64,000 nt of DNA from Rhodococcus sp. SMB37 (GTDB lineage Bacteria; Actinomycetota; Actinomycetes; Mycobacteriales; Mycobacteriaceae): the NCBI RefSeq assembly GCF_004345605.1, contig NZ_SLVY01000019.1:62001-126000 (forward strand), read 5' to 3'. The notes beneath the pieces are model-generated. The model was not told the origin of the DNA, made no database searches, and saw only the letters and a program-made list of their open reading frames with translations. The first letter of the stretch is position 1, and the number at the start of each line of letters is the position of its first letter. Below, piece by piece: positions 51,998 to 62,117 of this stretch. Both the position numbers and the translations under genes were made by a program.

Positions 51998-52785
51998 GAG
52001 GGGCGCTGCACTTCCGCGAGGTCGATGGTCACGTTGTGTGCCTCGCCTTCGATGACGATCCGCGAGCCACGTGCCTCCACCGAGGTGGGATACACGCCGA
52101 ACGGCAGATCCTGCGGCTCGATCGTGGCGGTGAACAGTCCCAGCACCAGAGGCTTCAACGGTTCGGGAACCGTGAAGTCGGCATGTCCCTCAGGGCCGAA
52201 GTACAGGTCCGACGCGACGATCTGTACCTGGTCGCCGTCCAGCACCAGGTCTGCCTGGACACTGACCCGCGCCGAGAGCGGACCGACGGGCACAGTGCCG
52301 GTGAGCACGACACCGCCGGCTGTGGTCGGACCGGATCCGCCCGATCCGCCCGTGCCGTCGGACTTGCTGTCCGGCGGCGCAGAAATCTGCAGGTCGGGGA
52401 TGTCGAGCGCCTGACCGAGTTCGGTGGCGTCGATCATGACGCGGCCGAACAGCAGGTCGACCGGTACCGACCGGATCGATCCGTCGAGGAGTTCGGATGC
52501 TTCTGCGTGGGCTCCCACCAGGTTCGCTTCGACCGTGATGTCGCCGAGCATGTCGGTGGGGACCCGATCCGCGGTGATCTCGACGTTCTCGTAGTGCCCG
52601 TTGCGTGCCTGCAGGAGAAACGGGAATCCGTGGATCGTCACCGCGGGATCGGACTGGAGGGCTCCACCCTCACGCAGCGCCCGTGACAGCCGGTACTCGG
52701 ACCAGGCCGCCGCTCCGAAATCGACCAGTAGAGCGAGGCCGACGAGGACGACGAGGCCGTAAATGAGTTTGCGCACGCCGACCAT
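51994..52785 (-). CDS. lmeA: LmeA-like DUF2993 protein (lipomannan elongation factor)
   Basis: 263 residues. Signal-anchor (about 5-30), then DUF2993: 'SDPAVTIHGFPFLLQARNGHYENVEITADRVP', 'DLYFGPEGHADFTVPEP', 'LPFGVYPTSVEARGSRIVIEGEAHNV'. In mycobacteria the gene at this place (Rv0817c) encodes LmeA, a periplasmic protein for mannan chain elongation of lipomannan. Pro/Gly/Ser insert near 145-155. ATG 52785; coupled to the thioredoxin gene. Confidence 0.82.
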   Translation of the reverse strand: MVGVRKLIYGLVVLVGLALLVDFGAAAWSEYRLSRALREGGALQSDPAVTIHGFPFLLQARNGHYENVEITADRVPTDMLGDITVEANLVGAHAEASELLDGSIRSVPVDLLFGRVMIDATELGQALDIPDLQISAPPDSKSDGTGGSGGSGPTTAGGVVLTGTVPVGPLSARVSVQADLVLDGDQVQIVASDLYFGPEGHADFTVPEPLKPLVLGLFTATIEPQDLPFGVYPTSVEARGSRIVIEGEAHNVTIDLAEVQRPS

Positions 52786-52909
52786 TGTGACGGAGCGTAC
52801 CGCGCCGCCTTCTGCCAGCTAACACGCCGGTAACAAATGGGGGGTTAATCTGTAGCACGTCGTTCATCCGGAACGGTCCACCCAGGCAGTGCGAAGAAAC
52901 GGAGGCCCG

Positions 52910-53632
52910 GTGGAACTTCTCCTTCTGACCTCCGATCCGAATCCTGATGCCGTGCTGCCGTCGCTGTCGCTGCTGGCACATTCGGTGCGGCCGGTCCCGA
53001 CCGAGGTGTCGTCGTTGCTCGAGGCAGCAACCGCAGATGTCGCGATCGTCGACGCGCGGACGGATCTCGCCGCAGCGCGCGGATTGTGTCGCCTGCTCGG
53101 GGGAGCGGGATCGGCCATCCCCGTCGTCGCTGTTCTCACCGAAGGCGGGCTCGTCGCGGTCAACCCCGAGTGGGCGCTCGACGACATCCTGCTCACCGGC
53201 ACGGGACCCGCGGAACTCGACGCCCGGTTGCGGCTGCTCCTGGCGCGCTCCGGTGGAGCGGTCGGCACCGAGACGTCCGGGCGGATCACGCTCGGCGAAC
53301 TCACCATCGACGAGGACACATATACGGCGAGGTTGCGCGGAAAACCGCTCGACCTGACGTACAAGGAATTCGAACTTCTCAAGTATCTCGCTCAGCACGC
53401 CGGCCGGGTCTTCACCCGCGCGCAGTTGCTGCAGGAAGTGTGGGGCTACGACTTCTTCGGCGGCACCCGCACCGTCGACGTGCACGTGCGACGACTCCGC
53501 GCGAAGCTCGGCCCCGAACACGAAGCCCTCATCGGCACCGTCCGTAATGTCGGCTACAAGGCGGTCAGGCCGAGCAGCCGCACCAAGGGCGGTCACACCG
53601 TCGGGCACCCCGAGGACGAGTTCGCGGAGTAG
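52910..53632 (+). CDS. glnR: GlnR-type OmpR-family response regulator
   Basis: 240 residues. Receiver domain with '[20 protein letters not shown]' (phospho-site-like Asp retained but acidic pocket incomplete), then winged helix '[32 protein letters not shown]...[22 protein letters not shown]'. No sensor kinase lies nearby, as for GlnR (Rv0818), the orphan nitrogen regulator. GTG 52910 after GGAGG. Its TAG shares a G with the mshD start. Confidence 0.85.
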   Translation: MELLLLTSDPNPDAVLPSLSLLAHSVRPVPTEVSSLLEAATADVAIVDARTDLAAARGLCRLLGGAGSAIPVVAVLTEGGLVAVNPEWALDDILLTGTGPAELDARLRLLLARSGGAVGTETSGRITLGELTIDEDTYTARLRGKPLDLTYKEFELLKYLAQHAGRVFTRAQLLQEVWGYDFFGGTRTVDVHVRRLRAKLGPEHEALIGTVRNVGYKAVRPSSRTKGGHTVGHPEDEFAE

Positions 53633-54579
53633 TGGCTACCCTCGGGTGCATGAAGCCCGGGCACCACGAGCGCGAAGAGCTCCCATTGCAGCAGTTCGTC
53701 GACCGTCCGACCACGGAGCACGCCGCCGAGGTGCAGGCACTTCTCGACCGCGCGACCGCGCACGACGGTACCGCTCCGGTGTCGGAGCAGGCGGTCCACT
53801 CCCTGACTCGCGACACCGATGCGCGGCACCTGATCGCCGTCGTGGACGGTGCGGTCGCCGGGTATGCGAATCTCACGCCCGCGCACGGTGAGCATCCGTC
53901 GATGTCCGAGGTCGTCGTGGATCCGGCCCAGCGAGGCCGCGGGCTCGGTAGCGAGCTCGTCGGTGCAGCACTGACCGAAGGCGGCACCGACGCGCGGGTG
54001 TGGGCGCACGGCGACCTTCCCGCGGCCCGGGCTGTCGCCGCGAAACTCGACCTGTCGGGTGTGCGCGAACTACTTCAGCTGAGACGGTCGCTCGATCTCG
54101 CACTCCCCGAGCTCGAAGTTCCCGATTCGGTGGAGTTGCGCACGTATCGAGGGCCCTCGGACGATCCGGAGCTCGTCCGGGTCAACGCATCCGCCTTCGA
54201 ATGGCACCCGGAACAGGGGCGTATGACAGCGAGCGATGTGGCCGACCGTCGCGCCGAGTCGTGGTTCGATCCCGAGGGGCTGTTCCTCGCATTCGACGCC
54301 GCCGATCCTGATCGTCTCCTGGGCTTCCACTGGACGAAGGTGCACCCGGCGGGGCCGACGGAACCGTCGCTCGGCGAGGTCTACGTGGTCGGTATCGATC
54401 CGGAGGCGCAGGGCCGGGGTCTCGGCCGGCTCCTCACCCTCGCCGGACTGCATCATCTGCGCGAGCGCGGATTGCCCACTGTTCTGCTCTATGTCGAGGG
54501 TGACAACACGGCCGCGCTCAACACCTACGGCAAGCTCGGGTTCGAGCGGTTTCATGTGGATGTCGCATACGCGAAGTGA
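53632..54579 (+). CDS. mshD: Mycothiol synthase
   Basis: 315 residues, two GNAT domains: '[21 protein letters not shown]' in the first and '[24 protein letters not shown]' in the second. Acetylates Cys-GlcN-Ins to mycothiol, the main thiol of actinobacteria. GTG 53632 overlaps the glnR stop; ATG 53650 is an alternative. Confidence 0.94.
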   Translation: MATLGCMKPGHHEREELPLQQFVDRPTTEHAAEVQALLDRATAHDGTAPVSEQAVHSLTRDTDARHLIAVVDGAVAGYANLTPAHGEHPSMSEVVVDPAQRGRGLGSELVGAALTEGGTDARVWAHGDLPAARAVAAKLDLSGVRELLQLRRSLDLALPELEVPDSVELRTYRGPSDDPELVRVNASAFEWHPEQGRMTASDVADRRAESWFDPEGLFLAFDAADPDRLLGFHWTKVHPAGPTEPSLGEVYVVGIDPEAQGRGLGRLLTLAGLHHLRERGLPTVLLYVEGDNTAALNTYGKLGFERFHVDVAYAK

Positions 54580-54656
54580 ACATCTCCCGACGACACGTTG
54601 TTGTCCGGTGAAGTTCGGGTGATCGTCGCAACACCAATAGCGCCTGTATCCGGCGT

Positions 54657-54674
54657 GTTCATCTCCTGTTAACC
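54657..54674 (+). promoter_or_regulatory. PHO-box-like direct repeat before pstS
   Basis: GTTCATC (54657) and GTTAACC (54668) repeat with an 11-base period, as in PhoP/RegX3 sites of actinobacteria. 143 bases before the pstS start, in the 237-base gap after mshD that otherwise shows no gene. Confidence 0.55.
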
Positions 54675-54816
54675 AGCGAGGAAGTATCCGTCCACCGGAT
54701 CCGCCTACCTTCTGCATACGGGTCGGACGCTGTCGGCTCGGCGCCGGGGTCCTCCCGCGTCTCGAAGTCGCCACCCAGCCTTGTGTGGCGGAAGCGATAT
54801 TCCTGAAGGAGTACAG

Positions 54817-55935
54817 GTGAACCTGAAGCGCAATGGTGCTCTGCTCGGCCTGTTTGCGGCCGGCGCCCTCACGCTCGCGGCCTGCGGTAGCGACAACAAC
54901 GCGGGCTCCGTCGAGGTCGACGCCGACGCGTCGGGCGCGACCTGCGAGGGTAAGGAGAACCTCTCCGGGGCGGGGTCGTCTGCGCAGAAGAACGCGATGG
55001 ACAACTTCGTGTCGACCTACATCGCCGTCTGTAACGAGAAGGGCTCCACGGTCAACGTGGCGTACAACCCGTCGGGTTCCGGTGACGGCCGCACGCAGTT
55101 CATCGCAAGCCAGATCGATTTCGCAGGCTCCGACTCTGCTATCGAGGACGAGCAGGCAGCGCTGGCTGCCGAGCGTTGCGCGGGCAACCCGGCCTGGAAC
55201 CTGCCGCTCGTGTTCGGCCCGGTCGCGCTTGCCTACAACCTCGACGGCGTCGACAATCTCGTCGTCAACGGTGAGGTCGCCGCCAAGATCTTCAACGGCC
55301 AGATCACCACGTGGAACGATCCGGCGCTCGCCGCGCTCAACGAGGGTGTCGAACTGCCCGATAGCCCGATCACCGCGATCGTCCGTTCGGATTCGTCGGG
55401 TACCACCGACAACTTCCAGCAGTATCTCGAAGCAGCGTCCAACGGTGCATGGACCACCGGTGCAGGCTCCGATTTCACCGGCGGTATCGGTGAAGGTGCG
55501 AAGGGCTCTGCCGGTGTCGCCCAGGCTGTTTCGGGTTCCCCCGGATCGATCACCTACGTCGAGTTGTCGTTCGCCGAGCAGAACGGGCTCAGCATCGCTT
55601 CGATCGACACCGGCAACGGCCCGGTCGAGCTGACCGCCGAGACCGCCGCTGCGGCCATCGACGGTGCCGAGTTCGCCAGCGCCGGCGGCGGCGATCTGAC
55701 CCTCGACCTCACGTCGATCTTCGACACCGACGCCGAAGGTGCGTACCCGCTGGTGCTCGCCACCTACGAGGTCGTCTGCTCGGGCGGCTACGACGCCGAC
55801 ACGTCGGCAGCGGTCAAGTCGTTCCTGACCAGCGCGGCCAACGAAGGCCAGGATGGCCTCGAGGAGATCGGCTATGTCCCGCTGCCCGATTCCTTCAAGA
55901 CCCAGCTGACCGAGTCGATCGACGCCATCGCCTGA
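54817..55935 (+). CDS. pstS: Phosphate ABC transporter, phosphate-binding lipoprotein
   Basis: 372 residues. Lipoprotein signal 'GLFAAGALTLAACGS' (Cys near 24). Binding motifs 'LSGAGSSAQKNAMD', 'GSGDGRTQFIASQIDFAGSDSA' and 'VRSDSSGTTDNFQQYL' contact phosphate. First gene of pstSCAB; GTG after GAAGGAG. Confidence 0.95.
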   Translation: MNLKRNGALLGLFAAGALTLAACGSDNNAGSVEVDADASGATCEGKENLSGAGSSAQKNAMDNFVSTYIAVCNEKGSTVNVAYNPSGSGDGRTQFIASQIDFAGSDSAIEDEQAALAAERCAGNPAWNLPLVFGPVALAYNLDGVDNLVVNGEVAAKIFNGQITTWNDPALAALNEGVELPDSPITAIVRSDSSGTTDNFQQYLEAASNGAWTTGAGSDFTGGIGEGAKGSAGVAQAVSGSPGSITYVELSFAEQNGLSIASIDTGNGPVELTAETAAAAIDGAEFASAGGGDLTLDLTSIFDTDAEGAYPLVLATYEVVCSGGYDADTSAAVKSFLTSAANEGQDGLEEIGYVPLPDSFKTQLTESIDAIA

Positions 55936-55996
55936 TCGTCTGCACCGGCGGACCGCCCGTTCCTGAAATCCACAACGAGATAGATTGCGAGTTCAC

Positions 55997-57064
55997 ATGA
56001 GTGACGCGCCGAGCACCTCGGCTACTCGCGCCGCCGGTCCCGACCCGGCCGGGTCAGGACCGGGCGGTCCGCACGGCAGTACAGGTCCGCACGGCAGTAC
56101 ACCGGAGGCCAAGATTACTTCCCCACAGAGCAAGAAGAAGACCGTCGTTCGGCCAGGCGACCGGATCTTCAGTTCGTTGGCTTCCGGGTCTGCCGTCCTG
56201 ATCTCGGTGATCATCGCCGCGATCGCGGTGTTCCTCGTCTGGCGTGCAGTGCCCGCGCTGCAACGCAACACCGTCAACTTCCTCACCAGCCGCGAGTGGG
56301 TCACTCAGGACATCGAGGCGATGGCCTTCGGCGTCCTCGACCTGTTCCAGGTCACCGTCCTCGTGTCGGTGTTCGCGCTGGTACTCGCGATGCCGGTGGC
56401 CCTCGGTATCGCGATCTTCCTGACCTCGTACTGTCCCGCGCGGGTCAAGAAGACGCTTGCGTACGTGATCGACCTGCTCGCTGCGGTGCCGTCGATCGTC
56501 TACGGCCTGTGGGGCATGCTCATCCTCGCGCCCTTCCTGCGACCGGTCGCAGAGTTCCTCAACACCAACCTCGGCTGGTTCCCGCTGTTCGCGACGGGCA
56601 GCGGTTCGATTGTGGGCGGCGGAACGATCTTCACCGCGGGCATCGTGCTCGCCGTGATGATCCTGCCCACCATCGCCGCCGTGAGCCGTGAGGTGTTCGT
56701 CCAGACGCCCACCGCGCACATCGAGGCGGCGCTCGCACTCGGCGCGACCCGCTGGGAAGTCGTGAAGACGACGGTCATCCCGTTCGGTAAGTCGGGCTAC
56801 GTCAGCGGTTCCATGCTCGGTCTCGGACGAGCACTCGGCGAGACCATGGCCCTCTACCTCATCCTGCGGACTACCTCCGACGCGTTCTCCTGGTCGCTGT
56901 TCGACGGTGGCGCCACCATCGCATCGAAGATCGCCCTCGGTTACGCCGAGTTCAACAACAACATCCAGGCAGGCGCCTACATCGCGGCAGGTCTCGTGCT
57001 CTTCGTCCTGACCTTCGTCGTCAACGCCGCAGCCCGCATGATCGTCGCCGGAAAGAAGGACTGA
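55997..57064 (+). CDS. pstC: Phosphate ABC transporter permease PstC
   Basis: 355 residues; six membrane segments after an unusually long cytoplasmic N-terminus (~65 residues, Gly/Pro/Ser-rich). Permease signature 'EAALALGATRWEVVKTTVIPFGKSG'. ATG 55997. The N-terminal tail carries an exact DNA duplication (56066-56101) that doubles a GPHGST peptide. Confidence 0.94.
   Translation: MSDAPSTSATRAAGPDPAGSGPGGPHGSTGPHGSTPEAKITSPQSKKKTVVRPGDRIFSSLASGSAVLISVIIAAIAVFLVWRAVPALQRNTVNFLTSREWVTQDIEAMAFGVLDLFQVTVLVSVFALVLAMPVALGIAIFLTSYCPARVKKTLAYVIDLLAAVPSIVYGLWGMLILAPFLRPVAEFLNTNLGWFPLFATGSGSIVGGGTIFTAGIVLAVMILPTIAAVSREVFVQTPTAHIEAALALGATRWEVVKTTVIPFGKSGYVSGSMLGLGRALGETMALYLILRTTSDAFSWSLFDGGATIASKIALGYAEFNNNIQAGAYIAAGLVLFVLTFVVNAAARMIVAGKKD
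56066..56101 (+). repeat. Exact 18-base tandem duplication inside pstC
   Basis: GGTCCGCACGGCAGTACA occurs twice back to back (56066-56083, 56084-56101), adding six residues in frame to the disordered N-terminus. Confidence 0.95.
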
Positions 57065-57068
57065 CGCC

Positions 57069-57977
57069 ATGACGACGACAACCCTCAAATCGCCGGTCAA
57101 GGCACCGACATTCCAGCGGGTCAGCGGTGCACGTCGCACCAAGGACGTCGCGGCGACTGTGCTCGTCACCTTCTCGGTGCTCGTTGCTCTCGTGCCGTTG
57201 GCCTGGGTGCTCTTCACTGTGATCGCCAAGGGCCTGCCCGCACTGCTTTCCCCGACCTGGTTCACCAACTCGCTGAGCGGGCTGACCGCTTCGTCCATGG
57301 GTGGCGGTGTCTACCACGCGATCATCGGCACCCTCCTGCAGGGATTGGTATGTGCGGTCATCTCGATCCCGCTCGGTGTATTCGTCGCGATCTATCTAGT
57401 CGAGTACGCAGGCAAGTCGAAGCTCGGCCGCATCACGACGTTCATGGTCGACATCCTCAGCGGTGTTCCGTCCATCGTCGCCGCGCTGTTCATCTACGCG
57501 CTGTGGGTGGCGACCTTCGGCATGCCGAAGTCCGCATTCGCAGTGTCCCTGGCGCTGGTGCTTCTCATGGTGCCGGTCGTGGTGCGCAGCACCGAGGAAA
57601 TGTTGCGGATCGTTCCGCAGGACCTCCGCGAGGCGTCGTACGCACTCGGTGTCCCGAAGTGGAAGACGATCGCCCGGATCGTGCTCCCGACCTCGCTCGC
57701 CGGCATCATCACCGGCATCATGCTCGCACTCGCTCGTGTGATGGGTGAGACCGCGCCGCTGCTGATCCTCGTGGGCTACGCACCGTTCATCAACTTCAAC
57801 CTGTTCGGTGGCGAGATGGCCACACTGCCGGGTCTAATGGTCGCCGAGATGAACAACCCCACCGAAGCTGGTTCGATGCGCATCTGGGGTGCTGCATTGA
57901 CCCTGATCCTCATCATCGCGATCCTCAACATCGCCGCCAAGCTGATCGGCCGCCTGTCGCAGGTCGGCTCCAAGTAG
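57069..57977 (+). CDS. pstA: Phosphate ABC transporter permease PstA
   Basis: 302 residues, six membrane segments; '[47 protein letters not shown]' is the permease loop of PstA. 4 bases after pstC. Confidence 0.95.
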   Translation: MTTTTLKSPVKAPTFQRVSGARRTKDVAATVLVTFSVLVALVPLAWVLFTVIAKGLPALLSPTWFTNSLSGLTASSMGGGVYHAIIGTLLQGLVCAVISIPLGVFVAIYLVEYAGKSKLGRITTFMVDILSGVPSIVAALFIYALWVATFGMPKSAFAVSLALVLLMVPVVVRSTEEMLRIVPQDLREASYALGVPKWKTIARIVLPTSLAGIITGIMLALARVMGETAPLLILVGYAPFINFNLFGGEMATLPGLMVAEMNNPTEAGSMRIWGAALTLILIIAILNIAAKLIGRLSQVGSK

Positions 57978-58032
57978 ACGAGCCGGCGATGACCACATAC
58001 TTCGAATTCGATACACCATTAGGGAGCCGGTA

Positions 58033-58809
58033 ATGGCCAAGCGTCTGGATCTCAAGGACGTCAACATCTTCTACGGCAAGTTCCACGCGGTGTCCGACGT
58101 GACGCTCTCGGTGCCTCCCCGCAACGTCACGGCGTTCATCGGCCCGTCCGGCTGCGGTAAGTCCACCGTGCTCCGCTCCCTCAACCGCATGCACGAGGTG
58201 ACCCCCGGCGCCTACGTCGAAGGGTCGGTGCTCCTCGACGGCGAGGACATCTACGACGCGTCCGTCGATCCCGTGGGTGTGCGCAAGACCATCGGCATGG
58301 TGTTCCAGCGGCCGAACCCCTTCCCGACGATGTCGATTCGCGACAACGTCGTTGCGGGCCTGAAGCTGCAGGGCATGCGCGACAAGAAGAAGCTCGACGA
58401 GGTCGCCGAGAAGTCGCTGCGTGGCGCGAACCTCTGGACGGAGGTCAAGGATCGCCTCGACAAGCCCGGCGGCGGTCTGTCCGGTGGTCAGCAGCAGCGT
58501 CTGTGTATCGCCCGCGCGATCGCGGTGCAGCCCGACGTGCTGCTCATGGACGAGCCGTGCTCCGCGCTCGACCCCATCTCGACGCTTGCAATCGAGGATC
58601 TGATCACGGAGCTGAAGCAGGAGTTCACGATTGTCATCGTCACGCACAACATGCAGCAGGCAGCCCGCGTGAGCGACCAGACGGCGTTCTTCAATCTCGA
58701 GGCCACCGGTAGGCCCGGCAAGCTGATCGAGATCGACGACACCGAGAAGATCTTCTCGAACCCGACGCAGAAAGCCACCGAGGACTACATTTCGGGCCGA
58801 TTCGGCTGA
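58033..58809 (+). CDS. pstB: Phosphate ABC transporter ATP-binding protein
   Basis: 258 residues. Walker A '[17 protein letters not shown]', Q-loop 'FQRPNPFP', signature '[17 protein letters not shown]', Walker B '[13 protein letters not shown]'. ATP-hydrolysing subunit of PstSCAB (phoT in M. tuberculosis). ATG has GGGAGCCGG upstream. Ends at a strong terminator. Confidence 0.97.
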   Translation: MAKRLDLKDVNIFYGKFHAVSDVTLSVPPRNVTAFIGPSGCGKSTVLRSLNRMHEVTPGAYVEGSVLLDGEDIYDASVDPVGVRKTIGMVFQRPNPFPTMSIRDNVVAGLKLQGMRDKKKLDEVAEKSLRGANLWTEVKDRLDKPGGGLSGGQQQRLCIARAIAVQPDVLLMDEPCSALDPISTLAIEDLITELKQEFTIVIVTHNMQQAARVSDQTAFFNLEATGRPGKLIEIDDTEKIFSNPTQKATEDYISGRFG

Positions 58810-58851
58810 GTCTTACTCGGCCACAGCATGACTGGCCGCAGCACGAATAGG

Positions 58852-58884
58852 AGAGCCCCGACCGGATCATCCGGTCGGGGCTCT
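58852..58884. terminator. pstB/phoU bidirectional terminator
   Basis: 15-bp perfect stem AGAGCCCCGACCGGA / TCCGGTCGGGGCTCT with a TCA loop between two convergent genes. Confidence 0.9.
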
Positions 58885-58905
58885 GCGCGTGTGGCGCAGG
58901 CGAAC

Positions 58906-59610
58906 TCAGGACTCGGGGTACACAGTGAGCTTGTCGACGCGCTGCTGCATGGTGTGGAAGTCCTCGAGGGTGGGCAGCTTGCCCGTCACCAGGAAGATCA
59001 CGCGGCGACCCACCTCGACGGCGTGGTCGGCGAACCGCTCGTAGAAGCGTCCCAGGAGGGTGACGTCGACGGCCGCGGCCACGCCGTGCTTCCATTCGCG
59101 GTCCATGAGCACCGTGAACAGGTGGCGGTGGAGATCGTCCATCGCCTCGTCCTCCTCGTGGAGGCGTGCTGCGCGCTCGGGGTCGCGGGTCTCGAGGATC
59201 TCGCGGGTCGCGGCACCGAGGGACACGGCGATCCGGCCCATCTCCGCGAAGTACCCACTGACCTCGTCGGGCAGCACGTGATTGGGATGACGCCGGCGTG
59301 TGGCCTTTGCGATGTGCAGAGCAAGCGCACCCATGCGATCGATGTCCGCGACGATCTGGATGCCGCTCACCACCGCGCGCAGGTCGCCCGCGACCGGGCC
59401 CTGCAGGGCGAGAAGCGCGAAGGCCTTCTCTTCGCACACGGCACCGAGTTCGGTGATCTTGTCGTGCTCTTCGATCACCGTCTCCGCAAGGGGGAGGTCG
59501 GCCTGGAGCAAGGCTTGGGTGGCCCGTTCCATCGCCACTCCGGCGAGTCCGGCCATTTCGCCGAGTAGCCCGGTGAGTTCATCCATCTGTTCGTTGTAAG
59601 CGACGCGCAT
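58906..59610 (-). CDS. phoU: Phosphate-signalling protein PhoU (PhoY-type)
   Basis: 234 residues, two three-helix repeats with the acidic metal motifs '[18 protein letters not shown]', '[19 protein letters not shown]' and '[21 protein letters not shown]'. Links Pst transport to SenX3-RegX3-type control and persistence. ATG 59610 (MRVAYNEQ) is the usual actinobacterial start. Confidence 0.95.
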   Translation of the reverse strand: MRVAYNEQMDELTGLLGEMAGLAGVAMERATQALLQADLPLAETVIEEHDKITELGAVCEEKAFALLALQGPVAGDLRAVVSGIQIVADIDRMGALALHIAKATRRRHPNHVLPDEVSGYFAEMGRIAVSLGAATREILETRDPERAARLHEEDEAMDDLHRHLFTVLMDREWKHGVAAAVDVTLLGRFYERFADHAVEVGRRVIFLVTGKLPTLEDFHTMQQRVDKLTVYPES

Positions 59611-59695
59611 AACGTCACACCATACGGCCTCCAACGGTCCGTATCACGATCAAGGAGTGAACCGGAGGTGAACGACTCAGCGGCGTTCGACGCTC

Positions 59696-61975
59696 TCAGC
59701 TGCAGGGATCGGCGCCGGCGTTGGTCACGGTGAGGTCGTCCGGGAGCTGGACGGCGCCTTCGTCGTGGGCCTCTTCGATCGTGACCGGCCCGAGTGGGCT
59801 CCCCGCCGGGGTGGGGTACGTCAGGGCGCCGTCGAATTCAGGCCCGAGGACGACTTCGACCACATTACCCAACGACGAATCCGAGGCGCGCTGCAGTACT
59901 GCGCCCGGGAAGGCCGAGGCCACCGTCATTGCCTCGGCCTCCATGCCGGGTGCGAATCGCACGACGGTCTGTGAGCTGATGCCCGTATAGTTCCCTACGT
60001 CGTAGATGGGGAATCCGTATGAGGCGAGCTCGTCCGAGGTCCCGGCAGCGAGACCGGACACCCCCGACGCGTTCGATACCTGGACCGACACCCAGGACGG
60101 ATCGAGCGCGGGCAGTGAGGGGGAGACCACCGGATCGGCAGCCGGGTCGGCCTCGTCGGGTGTCTCGCGCCTCTCCCCGGGGAGAGGCTGGTCGTCGATG
60201 ATCGCGGTGAAGATGGCTTCGATGTCGTCGAGCCGGGGAATCTCGTTGCCCCACTCTGTGGTACCGGCAGTGGGCACGGTCAGGAATGTGACGGCCCCGG
60301 CATCGACGTTCTGCAGCGACCGCCCGAGCTTCACCAGCGAATCGGCGTTGACGTTCTCGACGAACGTCGCGCGAGTGAAGGCGCCGATGAGCCCGTTCAG
60401 CTTCCCTGGGTCGAGCAGAACCTTGTTCGACAGCGCGGACCGCAGCAGCGACGACAGGAACTTCTGCTGGCGGTTGATCCGCGAATAGTCGCTGTTGATC
60501 TCGGATTCGACCTTGCGCGCACGAACGTAGTCGAGAGCTCGTCGACCGTCGAGAAGATGGGTGCCCGCTATGTCGATGATCGTGCCGAGCTCACCGTCCA
60601 CCAACGGAGTAGGGGTGCAGACCTCGACACCGCCGACCTCGTCGACCATCGATTCGAAGCCGGCGAAATCGATACCGACGAAGTGGCCGATCTTCAGACC
60701 CGACATCTTCTGGATCGTCTTGACCAGGCATTTCGGACCGCCGAGTGCGTACACGGCGTTGAGTTTGTCGCCTTCGGCAGCGGGATAGATCTCGGAGCTG
60801 TAGTCGCCGGTCTCGCTGTCCCACGCGAGACACACCGGCCGCTCGACGTCGAGATCCCGGGGGAACGACACCGCGACCACGCGACTGCGATCGGCAGGAA
60901 TGTTGACCAGGATCGCGACGTCGGCGCGAGCGCCCTCGGCGTCCTCGACGCTGCCGGCACCCACCTCACCGCTGGCGCCGGCACGCGTATCGGTACCGAC
61001 GATGAGGTAGGTCTCGTCGCCGGTCTGCCCGATGGGGTCGACGATGTCGTCGGACTCTGTGTCGAGAGCTGCGATCTGAGAGAACCCGGCCTCTGTCGCG
61101 CGGAGATAACTCCAGACCGATCCGGTGCCGACGAGGGCGAGGACGGAGACGAGCGAGACCGCGACACGTGCGGCGAGCCGCAATTTCCGTTGCTTGCGTT
61201 TCTTGCTCAGCGCCAGCCGGCTCAGACCGTCGCTGCCCACCGCCTGCGGTATCGCCGTCGGTTCGTCGTCGACGTTGTCGGGCTCGGTGTCCGGTCGTGC
61301 CGGGTCGTCGACGGCGGGCACCGGGGTTGCGCGTGTCGGGCCGCGCCCTTGGGGCGGGGCCGCAGGTGGATGAGCAGGGGGAAGCGCCGATGCCGCGGTC
61401 AGGGGAGGCGAACTCGGCCGCTGCGGAGATGCCTGCGGCGGCGGTACCGGAGCCTCCGGGTGCTTTCGGGGCTGCGAGGGGCGCGGGGGCTGGGATGCCC
61501 GCGGAGGCTGGGGCCTCGGTGGGGGAGCCTGCGGCGGCGTCGGGGGAGGCTGCGGCGTTCGGAACGCGGGAGGAGTATCAGGAACCCGAGGTGCGGCGGA
61601 CGGTCGTGACACTTCGGGAGGTAGCGATGCGGTGGGAGGTGGCGATGCTGCGCGAGACGGGGTGGACGGCGATGACGGAGTGGAGGGGGGCGAGTTCTTC
61701 TCGCGGTCCACCTTGTTCATCAGCTCCGCGACGGTGAGCTGCTTCGACTTGTCCGCGGAGTCGTTGCGCCTGCTGCGCCCGGACTCGCTGCGACGGCTGT
61801 CGGAGCGAGAACTGGCACTTCGTCCGCTCTCCGAGCGTGCACTGTCCGCTTCTGCACCGTCCGGCCGGTCCCGGCGGATTCGGCCGGAGCGTGAGTCGCG
61901 AGTGGCGGGGTCGGCGATCGGCCGCTCCCAGGGGGCACGACTGTCGGGCGAACCCGGATCGTGCTCCTCACCCAC
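59696..61975 (-). CDS. LCP (LytR-CpsA-Psr) cell-wall ligase with LytR_C domain
   Basis: 759 residues. Cytoplasmic N-terminus of ~265 residues: Ser/Arg-rich (30-75), then Pro-rich (95-215). A membrane helix at about 268-290, then the LCP domain: 'TYLIVGTDTRAGASGEVG', 'RADVAILVNIPADRSRVVAVSFPRDLDV', 'VGIDFAGFESMVDEVGGVEVC', 'RRALDYVRARKVESEINSDYSRINRQQKFL'. C-terminal LytR_C domain about 630-735. Joins arabinogalactan to peptidoglycan or related glycopolymers. Rv0822c position. Confidence 0.9.
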   Translation of the reverse strand: MGEEHDPGSPDSRAPWERPIADPATRDSRSGRIRRDRPDGAEADSARSESGRSASSRSDSRRSESGRSRRNDSADKSKQLTVAELMNKVDREKNSPPSTPSSPSTPSRAASPPPTASLPPEVSRPSAAPRVPDTPPAFRTPQPPPTPPQAPPPRPQPPRASQPPRPSQPRKHPEAPVPPPQASPQRPSSPPLTAASALPPAHPPAAPPQGRGPTRATPVPAVDDPARPDTEPDNVDDEPTAIPQAVGSDGLSRLALSKKRKQRKLRLAARVAVSLVSVLALVGTGSVWSYLRATEAGFSQIAALDTESDDIVDPIGQTGDETYLIVGTDTRAGASGEVGAGSVEDAEGARADVAILVNIPADRSRVVAVSFPRDLDVERPVCLAWDSETGDYSSEIYPAAEGDKLNAVYALGGPKCLVKTIQKMSGLKIGHFVGIDFAGFESMVDEVGGVEVCTPTPLVDGELGTIIDIAGTHLLDGRRALDYVRARKVESEINSDYSRINRQQKFLSSLLRSALSNKVLLDPGKLNGLIGAFTRATFVENVNADSLVKLGRSLQNVDAGAVTFLTVPTAGTTEWGNEIPRLDDIEAIFTAIIDDQPLPGERRETPDEADPAADPVVSPSLPALDPSWVSVQVSNASGVSGLAAGTSDELASYGFPIYDVGNYTGISSQTVVRFAPGMEAEAMTVASAFPGAVLQRASDSSLGNVVEVVLGPEFDGALTYPTPAGSPLGPVTIEEAHDEGAVQLPDDLTVTNAGADPCS

Positions 61976-62117
61976 AGATGCCCTGGCCTCTCCGCGTCGC
62001 GTTCCCGCACTCGTCGTGTTCGCCCTCGCTCAGAGCGACCTCGCCATGATACTGATTGCCGGGCAACCCACGAAGAGATGCGAGCTTTGTCTCGCCCACG
62101 AGAGCAATCAGCGCAGG

